Assembly: GCF_001540865.1 (NCBI RefSeq)
Contig: NC_033627.1
Coordinates: forward strand, 11,943,186-12,007,185
DNA: 64,000 nucleotides
From: Ananas comosus
Lineage: Eukaryota; Streptophyta; Magnoliopsida; Poales; Bromeliaceae
Direction: 5' to 3'
In this document: positions 24,377 to 45,220 of the stretch, one piece after another
Layout of the letters: each line of letters begins with the position of its first letter
Numbering within the stretch: position 1 is the first letter of the stretch
The notes under the pieces: model-generated
Told to the model about the DNA's origin: nothing
The model's database searches: none
Seen by the model: the letters and a program-made list of their open reading frames with translations, nothing else
Position numbers and translations under genes: made by a program

Positions 24377-25390
24377 GTGAGTTAATTATTTTTTTAAAAA
24401 AAAATAAAAACAAAAACCCTATGAAGTGTCGTGGATAGTACGCGTGGAGATATCTTCTTGTTGGGCCGAAGAAGTGCATTAGGTATCCTCATGGTGGCTT
24501 TTAGTGGTGGAAGCAAGAATAATTAAAAGTGTAAAGTGGATTAGATATGAATCGAATAGTTGCTAAATGACATTCCTATTTGCATTGTTTTTAGTTTTAC
24601 TTTTACATACCACCTTGAGTATCTTCCATCAAACCCCTAACTAATTGTACCGGATATAATTGATCATTCATATTTATACTTTGTTAGGATAGTCACATGT
24701 ATTCTTCTGAAATATCATGTAAAGTTTTATTTTATTTTATTTTTTTTCTGTAAAGCTTATAAATATACATATGTATTCCTGCAAGCTTACCGTCATTTAG
24801 TTGCTCATTAAATTTTTACCATTTGATCTATTATGCCCTTACTAAAGAAAAAGATTTCTAAATATTTTTTTTGTTATGTAGAATGATACAAAAGTAAGGA
24901 TAAAAAAATTAAAAATGATATATAATATTAAATTTAATTAAGAAGATAGTAATGTTAAATTTAAATATTTTTTTAGTTATAGTCACGTGATTGTTGTACA
25001 TTTTTGTAAAGATTAGGACCCTTTAAAGGGTGAGGTAAATTCAAAGGTGTGCTAGTAATTGCTCATTTTCAAAAGAGAAAATTGTACAGCAATCATGTGT
25101 ACTTTAGCTCTTCTACAAATATGCCATAAACATCTAATTTGGCCAATTTGATTTTCTAAATTTTATAAAATAGCGTAATAAGTAATGCTACAGATACACC
25201 TAAAAATGGATGTAGAATTTACACCAATTCCATCCAAGGATAGGGTTCCCTCGATCTACTAGTCACATCAAATGACTAGCAGGCACTTTCTAGCCCTTGG
25301 ATGGATAGAGAGTAGGATGTATATTCGTCTTTGGGTGTATAAATATCTTTTTTCTAATTTAATTGGTCTCTCTTGTAATTCTCACCTTCG
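24377..25390. other. AT-rich intergenic, one small possible MITE
   Basis: The segment 25186-25352 has loosely inverted ends (GATACACCTAAAAATGGATG and TTGGGTGTATAAATATC). The rest shows no recognisable gene or repeat. Confidence 0.35.
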
Positions 25391-25969
25391 TCTCCACCGA
25401 GGCTACATAGCGATTCTTCTTTTTTCTCTCCGAACCTCCTCCACTGCCTCTGTGGCCCTTCGCAATCCACCTCCACCTCCACCGCAAGAAATTTTTCACC
25501 CACCAAACTCATTTATGGGAACTCGCTGTCCTCACCACCACCGACGACGACGAAAAGGAGGCGCTTCTCGGCACTAAGAAACTCGCTAGTAAGGGAGGGG
25601 GCACGCGACCCACTGCGCCCATCCGACGCCGGCGACGAGCGAGGTGGAGACGAAGAGGAGTGTGACGACGTCGGAGAAGAGGGCGGGGTGGCGGTGAGCG
25701 TGGCGTCCTAGAGGGCAGCAGCGAGTGCGACCTAGGCAGGGTTGAAGGCAAAGAGGGCGGGGGTGCACGAGAGCATTTTTGATCAAGCATTTTTGTTTAC
25801 TTAAAACAAAAAAAAAACTTAAAATTAAAAACTAAAAAATAAGAAAGAAGAACTAGAGAAGAAGGAAGAAGAAGATGAAGCTCTACAATGTTAAAATAAA
25901 GTTACATTGTTTTACAAGAACGTTACACTATTATAGACGTAAATTACACTCTTTGAGATATAAACTGCA

Positions 25970-26220
25970 CCCTTTAAGATGAAAATTATACTCTTTAAAT
26001 AAAAATTACACTCTTTAGGAAACAGTTACACTATTTCTCCTCCCAAAGAGTATCCTTTAAGATGAAAAATATATTTTTTAAATAAAAATTGCACTATTTG
26101 AAAGATAGTTATACTATTTCTTCTCCCAAAGAGCACCCTTTGAGATAAAAGTTATATTCTTTAAATGAAAATTGCACTATTTGAAAAATAGTTACACAGT
26201 TTCTTCTTTCAAATAGTGTA
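25970..26220. repeat. about 82-bp tandem repeat at the palindrome centre
   Basis: Three units built on GATGAAAATTATACTCTTT, TAAAAATTACACTATTTG-type and TTCTCCTCCCAAAGAG motifs start near 25977, 26058 and 26138. Confidence 0.7.
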
Positions 26221-26410
26221 ATTTTTATTTAAAGATTATGACTTTCATCTTAAACGGTGCAGTTTATATCTCAAAGAGTGCAACTTACATATATAATAGT
26301 GTAACGTTCTTCTAAAATAGTGAAACTTTATTTGAATAATGTAATTTTATCTTCTTTTTTCTTCTTCTCTAGTTTTTCTTATTCTCTAATTTTTGATTTT
26401 TAGTTTTTTT

Positions 26411-26765
26411 TGGCTAAATTACAGAAAACCTCATTGTCAAAACCCGATTTTTCACTTTCCCCCCTTGTCATTTAAAACCTACACTTTGACCCCTTGTAAA
26501 ATAAAAAATGTTCACAGGGGATACGGTGTAAACTGTGATGATAAAATGACCATTTTACCCCTCATCATATTCACAGGAGAGAAAGCTGATGGCATTTTTG
26601 GCATAACAAAAATATAATAATATTTTATAAATGGAATCGATTACTAACAGCAGGGGGCGAATTGAACATTTTTTATTTTACAAGGGGGGAAAATGTAGGT
26701 TTTTAAATTATAGAGGGGGAAGTGAAAAATCGGGTTTTGACAGAGGGGGTTTTATGTAATTTAGT
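26411..26765. mobile_element. MITE inserted in the right arm of the palindrome
   Basis: Left end CTAAATTACAGAAAACC with AAACCCGATTTTTCACTT; right end AAGTGAAAAATCGGGTTT with TTATGTAATTTAG. Inverted repeats of over 80 bp with gaps surround a unique core. The uninterrupted left arm lacks this sequence, confirming insertion. Confidence 0.8.
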
Positions 26766-27462
26766 TTTTTTTTTATATTTTAAGCAAACAAAAATGCTTG
26801 ACTAGAAATGCTCCCGTGCACTCATTGCCTTCCTCGCCTCTGACCCCGTCGACACCGTACTCGTCGCTGCCCTCTAGGACGCTACGCTCGCCGTCGCCCC
26901 GCCCTTTTCTCCGGTGTTGTCACGCTCTCCCCCATCTCCACCTTGCTCGTCGTTGGCGCCGGATGGGCGCGGTGGACGGCGTGCCCCCTCCCTTGTCAGC
27001 GAGCTTCTTAGTGCCGAGAAGCGCTTTTTTTTCATCGTCGTTAGCGGTGGTGAGGACTGCGAATTCCTAGAAGCGGGTTTGGTGGGTGAAAAATTTGCTG
27101 CGGCGAAGGTGGGTCGCGAAGTGTTGCGAATACGGTGGAGGAGGTTCGGAGAAAAAAAAAAAGAAGAGGATTGCGACACAGCCTCGGCGGGGTTGGATGC
27201 GAGGAGGGTGGGGCGTGAGCGGGCGCTAGTGAGGGCGCATAGGGCGGAGGTGAGGAGAGACGTCCCAAAGGGCGGCGGCGAGCGCAGCCTTCGTGGGATT
27301 AGAGGCAAGGATGGTGGGTGGTGCGCAGGTGAGGGCGAGGGCGCGGTGGGCAGAGGCGAGGCGAGCCCCCCTACGCCTCTCTCTTCAGAGAAGAAAAAAA
27401 AAAGAACGAAGAGAAAAAAAAAGAAGAGAGATGAAGGAATAAGGGTATTTTGGTTAATTTTT

Positions 27463-28095
27463 TGAAAATTCAATTCGAATCTGTAAAATTGAAAAAGACG
27501 GCTCAATTTTGTAAAAGCTCAAAACTTATGAATTTTTATACAAATTGACCGTGCAACAATTACTATCAGTAAAATATTATAACAATTTTTAATATTATAT
27601 TATTTTATAGTTTTTAATACTTATTAAATAATACGATATATAGCCAAATATTGTAATATTTTTATTTTTTTAATAGGGAAAGAACAAAGAAAAAAAAAAA
27701 AAAGAAAAAGGAGAGGATATTGACGTCCCTTTCTGTCCCTCTTCCTCCTCCACTATCCACACGTCGTCGTTGTCGCAACCTCAGCCTCTTCGACCTCTGC
27801 CTTACCATCGTCAAGGGGAATCCCTCCGAGATCCCTCGTGTTTGTATCCCCGTACCAAATCCGCAACGACATCCACAGAGGAGGAGAAAGAAGAGGAAGG
27901 CAGTGTACGAAAAGGATAGAGAGGATGGGAGTGATGACGACGTCGAAGAAAATGAGCGAGATGAGACAAAAAAAAAAAGAGAAAGGAATAAAAATATTTT
28001 TATTATATTTTAAAATTTTGGACAAAATCTGTAAAATTTTAAAAAATAATATGGTTTTGTAAAAAATGTAAAATTAATAAATTTTTTTATACAAA
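27463..28095. mobile_element. Mutator-like terminal sequences around a GC-rich insert (uncertain)
   Basis: The segment 27470-27553 (AAAATTGAAAAAGACGGC, AAAGCTCAAAACTTATGAAT) closely matches the right end of the element at 43753-45212. A more degenerate copy of the same end is at 28008-28095. Between them lies a GC-rich stretch (27720-27960) with exon-like texture but no recognised protein. Could be a decayed element that captured gene DNA, or two unrelated ends. Confidence 0.4.
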
Positions 28096-28396
28096 TTAAA
28101 CTAAAAAACATAAGATGCCAATAGAAAAAAGGTTAGGGCAATTTTGTAATTTCAAGCTTTTTCGTCTGATGTGGGGATCATTGGAAGCTGTGGGCTGGCC
28201 CACGGTCCATCCACGCACGTCGAACCAACGGTCACGCTTCCGACACCCTTGCCCGTGGAGCCCCCCTTAATTTCGCGACACGTGTCCCCCCCAACGGTGG
28301 ACCCCTCCACGGCGCCTTCATCGTCCGCCTCGAAAAGCGTCATATCCCTCGGCACATTCCGTTATCTCTAACGGAGATCGTCGCTCCTCCGTTTCC

Positions 28397-28403
28397 TATA
28401 AAT
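28397..28403 (+). promoter_or_regulatory. TATA box of the UGPase gene
   Basis: TATAAAT in CCTATAAATACC, 161 bp before the ATG. A CT-rich leader follows, with CTAGGGTTT (a telo-box in reverse) at about 28543-28551. Confidence 0.7.
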
Positions 28404-28563
28404 ACCATACCCCCAACACACCACTCGTCGGTCGTCTCCTCTCCTCAGATCCCATCTCCACCACCAACACCTTTAAAGCTATCTCCTCCGCGCTTTCGAG
28501 AAGCCTCTCGATTCCTCTCCCTCTACCCTCTTCTCCCTCTCCTCTAGGGTTTCTCGATCGCCG

Positions 28564-37478
<8,915 letters not shown>

Positions 37479-37995
37479 GCATATGCTTGACCTTCTCCAG
37501 TTTTGTTTCAGTCATGTTTCGCCCAGGTCTGAGGGTTTGTGTTATCTCATCTATGCTCCAGGTTTTATATATAAACATGCCTGAGTAACCATAATAATAA
37601 TAATATATGTACTCTGTGCTCGCGCACCATTTTTGTTTTGAGGCATATTTTTTTCTCTTAGTAGGATTAGAATATATGTCGTTGTATGAATAATGAGAAG
37701 CACCCTACTTTTTAAGGATCTATTGAAGCATTCAGGATCATAGGAAGGAGAAAGTAATATTTCAATGGACGAACGCGTGTTGGTGTTAACCTTTTTACTT
37801 GGGTTAAGATTCTCTTTACAGCGACTTTGATAGTTAGTTAAACAAGATTGAGTTTAGTGTTGTAAACTAGTAAATTATTATTATAAGTTTAAGGTTTATT
37901 TGGCCTGAGGGCTATCACGTCACTGACACGTGGTATGCTGGTGTGTTGGCATGGTCAGCACGGGCGGCTCGCGTTCCGCTCGCGTCACTGACACG
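37479..37995 (+). other. UGPase 3' UTR and flank
   Basis: 3' UTR with AATAATAATAATA near 37592 and a likely end before about 37750. GTCACTGACACGTG near 37919 and GTCACTGACACGTAG near 37985 form a short direct repeat just before the hAT-like element. Confidence 0.45.
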
Positions 37996-38188
37996 TAGGG
38001 CTGGCAAACGAGCGAGCCGGCTTGCATTCGGCTCGTGTTCCGCTTGATATTCGGCTCACTCGAGCTCGACTCGAAATTAAATGAGCTGAGCTTGAACAAA
38101 ATAAAAGGCTCGAAATTCATTTCAAGCCGAGCTTGAGTATTACTCGGCTCGTTCGAATTAGGCTCGAAAAGCTCGAATATATATATAA

Positions 38189-38434
38189 GTCCGGCTACTA
38201 TACTTTTATGAGTATTGGCTCTCTTATACTCATAAGTTTTCGGCCCTTAGATTTATTCCCTTGGTCATTTTGATCCGTTAGATCATACTATTCAACCAAT
38301 TACCCACTCAACTCTAGGAGACCGCTATCATTTTAAGTGGAGACCACTATCATACTAACCACACATCCCATCAATCAACGGTTAAAAATTTATGAGTACA
38401 AGGGTGTCTATACTCATAAAAGTATAGAAGCCCC
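38189..38434. mobile_element. hairpin-ended MITE nested in the hAT-like element (first)
   Basis: About 245 bp. Ends GGCTACTATACTTTTATGAG and CTCATAAAAGTATAG are inverted. The terminal hairpin pairs TTATGAGTAT with ATACTCATAA. Flanked by (TA)n on both sides. Confidence 0.8.
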
Positions 38435-38453
38435 ATATATATATATATATATA

Positions 38454-38695
38454 GTTGGACTGGGCTACTATTAGTAGCAAAATTCCATTGTTGCTACCAG
38501 TTTTTTAGCCTTTGGATCAACTCTTTTCATTATTTCTAACCATTGGATTAAATACTATAACCCAGTGGGGACCACTCAACCCTAGGGGGACCACTCAACT
38601 CTAACTGACTAATATCATCCTGACCCTATAATTTTTCATCCAAGGGTTAAAAACTTGATAGCAAAAAGAGCGTTTTACTATTAATAGTATTCAAC

Positions 38696-38699
<4 letters not shown>
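38454..38699. mobile_element. hairpin-ended MITE nested in the hAT-like element (second)
   Basis: About 245 bp. Left end TGGGCTACTATTAGTAGCAA; right end TACTATTAATAGTATTCAA. The terminal hairpin is GTAGCAA-n-TTGCTAC. (TA)n lies on both sides. A partial inverted copy is at 11939-12110. Confidence 0.8.
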
Positions 38700-38732
<33 letters not shown>

Positions 38733-38772
38733 ATATATATATATATTATATATATTATATATATATATAATG

Positions 38773-39300
38773 TGAGGCTACTATGCTATCGAAGCATGGA
38801 CCTTCCGTGCTTCCAGCTTATTTTCGATGTTGCGACTTTGAATCGTCGATCGGCTCCTTTAACTTGATCTAGATTATTTGAAGTATCTAGAAAATAATTT
38901 TATGATTTACGATATCATTTGCCTAGTAATGAAGGGGCTCAAAATCAACGGCTGAAAATAAAAATCTTACAAAATGTAATAATATGACATTGAAATTTTA
39001 AATCAAAGATATTGATCTTTTATATAGTATAAAGAATTTCTATCAAAATTTCACATGATTTGGATATTTCTGCACCGTTAAACTTGCAAACGGCTCACTA
39101 CGGCCATTGAAATTTGTTGATTTTGAGCGCCATTCGATCACTAGGCAAATGATATCGAAAAATAATAAAATTTATTTTCTAGGTACTCCAAATACTCTAG
39201 ATCAAGTTTAACGGAGCGAGATCGACGATTCGAAGTCGCAACATCGAAAACGAGCTAGAAGCACGGAAGGCTCCATGCTTCCGATAGCATAGTAGCCTAT
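38773..39300. mobile_element. hairpin-ended MITE nested in the hAT-like element (third, long class)
   Basis: About 528 bp. GAGGCTACTATGCTATCG at the left matches CGATAGCATAGTAGCCT at the right, with inverted homology running deep into the element (GATCGGCTCC, TTGATCTAGA, TCGATTCGAAGTCGCAAC). Flanked by (TA)n. Confidence 0.85.
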
Positions 39301-39304
39301 ATAT

Positions 39305-39347
<43 letters not shown>

Positions 39348-39890
39348 ATTAATATTTATTAAAAATAATGTATTTAATTATATATAGGCTTTAATTTAAT
39401 TTGGGTCATTATTGTTGGCCATAAAATAAACCCAACAAGTACAACGTTGCAATTGACCAAACTCTAAATTTACATAACACACTCTCTTTTTCAGACTTTC
39501 ACTGTTGCACATAACTCTAAAACATGATAACATTCAAATTTCTCAAATTCTAATTTTTTTCCCTCTTCTCTCTCTCTCTCTGACCTCACCCAGTCAGGCA
39601 GTCACCTAAGCTCACATTTCTTACAATTATTTTGTTTTTGAACTATTGGACATGTTACATCAAATTATAGGTAATATTCTATAAAAATTAAATATTGATT
39701 ATATAATGTCGAGAATTTTCAATCGGCTCGTTTAGAGTCTCGAGCTCGCTCGTACTCGAAATTAGGCTCGCTCGAGCCGCGGTCGAATTATTTCAAGCCG
39801 AGCTTGAGCCTAGATTTAGGCTCGAAATTAATTTCAAGCCGAATTTGAGCTGACATAAGCTCGCTCGAGCTCGGCTCGTTTCCACCCCTA

Positions 39891-42800
39891 AATAGCCGTC
39901 ACTTACATATAATATTTTCAAAATACACTTGCATATAATATTTTAGCTATTCAATCTTCTAAATCTCCTCATCCATCTCCTGATCCTTATCCTAGAAATA
40001 ATGCCAAATACAACCGTTGAATTATATTTGATGGTGTTGAGAAAAAATTTAAATTCTATGGTTGTAAGTAACTTATTTTAAAAAAGATAGATATTAATTG
40101 AAATAGAGTGGAATTAACCTAGATGTGAATGACATTTTTGAAAAAAATAAAAATAAAAATAAAAACTCACTCTTTTATAAATAGTATAATTAATAGAGTG
40201 TAAATTTTTTTCAATTTGTATGATTATTGTATTGTTCGAATTTTCAAATGCAATGTTTTTCAAATCTATGAAATTGTTTGTTGTTTCGATTTTTAATTTT
40301 ATTTTACAAACCAAGTATACATCATTTTCTCAATATGTGTACTTTAAATCATAGAAATTTTTTTTTTGAATCTATGCACTTTTTTTAAATCTTCTCCTTT
40401 ATGTATAGTAATATATTTTGATCATATTAATTTTTATGATCTATTTAAAATTTAAAGGTTGTTAATATTTTTTTTAAAAAAATTTTAGAAAAAAATTTTA
40501 TTATTTTTGAATAAATAAATTGTGTAATGCCTATATATATTTAATCATACGTGATATTTAATCATATGTGATGTATGGCACATTAAGCTATTCCATTTAT
40601 TTTGATTTTGAATTATTATATTATTTTGAATTTTTTTTAATATCATTTTAAAGAATTTTTTAATTTGTGAAAATTTTTTAATATTGTTTGGTTTTTAAGT
40701 TTTCCTGGGATTTAATTTACGTCTATTAGAAGTTTGAAAAAATTAAATTTCTTTAGAAAATTAAAAGTTATGTATTTAGTTTTTCAAAAATTTTAAACAA
40801 TATATTTTATATTTTTACTATTTTATGCAACGTGTATTTCACGCGCACTTAGCAAGTAAATCTAAGTTAGAAACTAAAATGAAGAATTAGATATAGATTG
40901 AGAATATCGGGTAGAACCAAAATATCTTTTCAATTGTCCGATGAGTAGGATGACAATGAAGTACCGGCAAAGGTGACGATGACGATGTGCTAGCGAATGC
41001 AACGATGATTGGTGAAGGTGACGACGATAACATGTTGCCACCGATGAGGACAACAATAATTAATGTGTCCGAAGAACGATAGCTTGCGTAATTAATATGA
41101 GAGATAAAAGATCACGAAGATGCAAATTTATTAGTATTTAAAAATTTTTAAAAGTAAAATAAAATATACGAAAGAAGAATTAAGTGGGAAATTATATTAT
41201 GACACTTTAAAATGAATTAGATATCTTTTTCAATGAAGAATTTATAGATTGAGAATATCGGGTAGAATCAAAATACCTTTTCAATTGTCAGAAAATTGAT
41301 TGTTTCGGTAAGTAGGATGACAACGAAGTACTGGCAAAGCTGACGATGACAATGTGCTAGCGAAGGCAACGATGATCGGTGAAGGTGACGACGATGACAT
41401 GTTGCCACCGATGAGGACGGCAATAATGTGTCGAAAAAACGATGACTTGCATAATTAATATGAGAGATAAAAGATAATGAAGATGCAAATTTCTTCCGAC
41501 TGACTTGCGCAATTAATATGAGAGATAAAAGATTATGAAGATAAAATTTATTAGCATTTAAAAATCTTTAAAAGTAAAATAAAGTATACGAAAGAATAAT
41601 TAGATGGAAAATTATATTATGACACGTTAAAATAAATTAGCTGAGCCAAAATACCTTTCTAACTGCAGCAAAGACGACCGGGGATGACTATGATGAATGA
41701 ATAAAATATTACTAAAATAATATATGTGAGAAAACAAAATTAATATATTTCAAAAAACGTAGTGGAAATGGAAAAGATATAGATAGAGATGAGAAATTAT
41801 TAAAAAAAAATATACTTTATGCATCGATAAGTATTATGATGAAATAAAATTGGGTAGGAGAGAAAAATTTCATATGTGAGGGTATTAAGATATTTTTTGT
41901 ATTATGCGTAAATGATGGGCAGGTATTACACAGAAGAAATATTTATACAATATTTTTCAGTTTCTTACGAATTCAAAATTTAAATATATATATTTTAAAG
42001 TAAAAATATTAAAATTTTAATTATATTTAAAGTTAAAATTTAATTTCAATCCAATTTAAGATTTAAATTCGAAAAAATTAAAATTTTAAATTTTAATTTT
42101 GATTCATTTTAAGATTTAAATTAAAATGCATGGTCGTGGAGATATTATATATTTTTGAAAAATTCAAAATTTAACGAATTATTTGAAATGAATAGTTCAA
42201 AATTTTTGATTATGAAAAAATTAGTAGAAAAAGATAGAAATATTTTCAGAAAGAAATTCATGTTTAATTTAAAATTCAAATTTTAATTTTGATTCATTTT
42301 AACATTTAAATTCAAATACGATGGCAGTGGAGATATTATATATTTCTAACGAACAATGAGAAAAAGTTAGAATTCTAATGAGATGTTTGAGTTAGAATTC
42401 TATGAGATGTTTGAGAAACGCGTAGATATTATGTAGATAGTGGACGTATATGATAGGTGGATTAATGAGATATTTGAAAAATTTACAGATATTACGTTAA
42501 GAAAGTATTGGCTGGTACGAATATTACGCGTGAGAAAAAAAATATTTAAGAAAAATATTTGAGAAACTCGTAAAGAGAAGATATGATATAAATGCAAAGG
42601 CATTATTGTTATTTGAAATGATTAGTTGAAAATTACTGAACATGAAAATATTAGTAAAAAAATAGAGTCAATTTTAGAAAGAGAAAAATTATTAGTATAG
42701 GTAATACCATCACATATAATATCTTCCAATCTCTCCAATCTTCCACTATCTATTATTTCATCATAATACTTATCCTATCTATTATTTCATCATAATACTT

Positions 42801-43744
42801 ATCTTTTCTTACGCCAAATACCAGAGCATATCTATGAGCATATATTGATAGATACCCTCGCATCATTGCATCCGCTGTCCAATCTTCTCAAAATCTACTT
42901 ATCTTTATCTCAATCTGGCATATACTTATTTTTTTTCTAAAACTAGTTATAGTAGGCATGCGATACGCGTCACATTTAATTAAATTAAATTTATATTTAT
43001 ATTTTAAATTTAAATAATTATTGGTGATATAAATTTATTTATCAATTTTTTTTTCTAACTTTAAATTTTTTTTAATGTGTATCCAAATTTTTAAAAATTT
43101 GAAGTAATCTAAATTTAAAATAATAAATTACATATTAAATATATGAACAAAACTCAAATTTTAAAATTAATTTGAATTAGTTAAATATAAATAATTATTA
43201 GAAATACGATTTATTTAAATATTTTACTTATCTTTTTCAAAGTTTGATAATATTTTAAAGTAATTAATTATTTTCAATTTGAAATACTGTTTACCCACCG
43301 AAATATTAAAATTTAATTAATTTCAAATGTTGAATTAAATATTAATTTACATTTGAAATTTATGAAAATCAAATTAAAATTTAAAGCTGATGATAAGTTT
43401 ATTTAAATCATTTCTATTTTCAAACATAATTTCTTTTAGTAGTTAAATTGAGAAACAGTGATACTAAATATTTTCAATATTTTTGCCTAGTGATTTGATG
43501 AGTATGGAATTTTTTTTATAGGCGCTGTGAAAAATATTCTACATCAATATTCTTTGATTAACAGACAATTTGAATAAGTATGAATTTTTTTTTTTTTTGC
43601 TCTTGTAAATAGAATGCAGTTCTGTCAACAACTATTTTTAATAATTATCTCAAATTAATATAAATTTGTGAATCGATTTATCTCTAAATGAAAATTTTAA
43701 ATTGTAAATTCATATTTTATATTTTTATGAAAAATATTTCATAT
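39891..43744. other. AT-rich intergenic region
   Basis: No gene supported. It holds the tandem duplication at 40880-41640, and a weaker repeat of AATTTTAATTTTGATTCATTTTA-type sequence followed by GTGGAGATATTATATATTT at about 42085-42155 and 42275-42350. Confidence 0.5.
40880..41640. repeat. two-copy tandem duplication (about 350-390 bp unit)
   Basis: GATTGAGAATATCGGGTAGA starts near 40897 and 41246. Both copies continue through GACGATGTGCTAGCGAA-type, ATGTTGCCACCGATGAGGAC and ATTAATATGAGAGATAAAAG. The second copy has extra short repeats of the AATTAATATGAGAG motif. Confidence 0.85.
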
Positions 43745-45220
43745 TTAAATATGGCCAATTTGCATAAAAAAACTACAAATTTTGAGCTTTTGCAAAATTG
43801 GGCCCAACCTTTTTCAATTTTGAAGATCCGAGCCCGAATTTTAGCCATCGGATGAAAATACCTCTTTTCCTTTCTTTCTCTTCTTCTTTTTCTCTTTTTT
43901 TTCGTTCGTTATTTTTTTTTGCTCGGCGCACCCTCTCTCCTGCACCCCCGCGCCGACGCTCATATTCGCCTATCTCTAACTACCAGCCCGCCTCCCACAT
44001 TCTGCCTCTCTCGTCCGACCCCACCGCGCCCGGATCTCCCCTTGACCCGCCACTCGTGCCGCTGCCACCACCGTGCCGTTGCCAGCTGCAGCATTCACCT
44101 TCTCCGTTCCGCCGCGCCGCGCTCCACTGCCGCTTTGCCCCCGTCCGCGCTCCCGCCGCAGTCGCTGCGGTCCGCCGCCAGGGCCGCATCCCACACGATG
44201 CCGGCGCCACCACCCGCGCTGCTGCTGGCCACTCGCGCCTTTGCCGCTGCCTGCATCCCACTTTCTCCATCCGCCGCGCCATGCTCCGCTGCCGGCCAGG
44301 GCCCGCATCCTACCTTCTTCGTAAGGCAAGGAGGGGAAGAAAGAAAGAGGAAGAAGAGGAAGAAAAAAAAGTGTAAATTGGAGAAGAAAAAACATAGTGT
44401 AAATTTCACCTTAGTGATGCAAAATTGGGCAAAATTGTCCAAAATTGGGCCAATTTTGGTGAGAGTTGCACAATTTTGCACCATTTTACCCAATTTTATA
44501 CCATTTCATCCAAAATTGCACATATTTCACCTTCTCTTCCTCTTCTTTCTTCCTTTTTTACACCATTACATCAAGCCATTTTTTATACCTAAAAATACAT
44601 TTTTTGGACACTCATCTCCCTCGCCGGAGAGTAGTCCTTGAGGGAGACGACGGCGTCCTTGTCTCAACGCCAATCTGTAGCAAAAAGAACGTCGCCGCGA
44701 GAAATCGAAAGATCATCCCGAGCATGAGGCCGATGGTGACGATGGTCTTGAGGTGCCTGCGGAGGCCGGAGGTGAGAAATCGCCACCGGAGAGAGGAGGA
44801 GGAGGGCTTGGAGGAGGGCTTGGAGGAGGGGAGGGGAGGGAAAGAGGAGGCGATGATGAGGCGAGCATGGGCGAAAGGGGAAGGGCGAGGCGCTCGAAGG
44901 CGAGGAACGAAGGAAGGAGGAGGCGAGCCATCGCGGAGGAGGCGAGGGAAGGAGGGAGGGGCGGGAGGGCGGCAAGAGGAGGCGGCGGCGGCTCGCCGCC
45001 GTGAGGGTGGAGGGCAGGATGGAGGCGGCGGAGGGAGGGCGGAGAAAAATAACGAAGGAAAAAGAAAGCGAGAGAGAAAAAGAAAAGAGAAAGAAAAGGA
45101 AAAAAGATATTTTCGTCCAATCGCGAAAAATTCGGCCCTAATCTACAAAATTGAAAAAGGTTGTCCAGTTTTGCAAAAGCTCAAAACTTATGAATTTTTA
45201 TGCAAATTGGCCTTAAATAT
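43745..45220. mobile_element. Mutator-like element with long terminal inverted repeats and GC-rich cargo
   Basis: The element proper is 43753-45212 (1,460 bp). It starts GGCCAATTTGCATAAAAA and ends TTTTTATGCAAATTGGCC. Inverted homology runs about 100 bp (43753-43857 against 45108-45212, including TTTTGAGCTTTTGCAAAA). The 8-bp direct repeat TTAAATAT at 43745-43752 and 45213-45220 is the target duplication. The interior (43920-45060) is strongly GC-rich, with overlapping proline/serine/alanine-rich open frames on both strands, and no transposase. Long ends plus foreign-looking interior fit a Pack-MULE, by inference. Confidence 0.82.
44590..44780 (-). pseudogene. possible captured gene fragment inside the Mutator-like element
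   Basis: On the minus strand one frame reads through a hydrophobic segment, LKTIVTIGLMLGMIFRFLAA, followed by FFLLQIGVETRTPSSPS. This looks like a transmembrane helix of a plant membrane or Golgi protein rather than random repeat translation. The parent gene was not identified. It may be an exon fragment of a host gene. Confidence 0.3.

Larger units (their letters stand above)
25395..27190. repeat. large imperfect palindrome with GC-rich arms
   Basis: The left arm (about 25395-25862) and right arm (about 26360-27190) are inverted copies: CTCTCCGAACCTCCTCCACT pairs with GTGGAGGAGGTTCGGAGA, and AGAGGGCAGCAGCGAG pairs with CTCGTCGCTGCCCTCT. Between them, 25880-26350 is itself an inverted repeat around tandem units of about 82 bp. 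The right arm is interrupted by the MITE at 26411-26765. Both arms have serine/arginine/proline-rich open frames that are mirror images of one another, not proteins. Confidence 0.8.
37996..39890. mobile_element. non-autonomous hAT-like element with nested MITEs
   Basis: Left end TAGGGCTGGCAAACGAGC and right end GCTCGTTTCCACCCCTA are inverted repeats. Both ends are followed inward by arrays of GGCTCG/GAGCTCG motifs, a common subterminal pattern for plant hAT elements. A clean 8-bp target duplication is not visible. The middle has been filled by at least three other elements. No transposase frame. Confidence 0.72.

Noticed and set aside
26798..27506. Open frames of 183 and 210 codons on opposite strands
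   Set aside because: Mirror-image, low-complexity translations of the GC-rich palindrome arm; the other arm shows the same frames disrupted.
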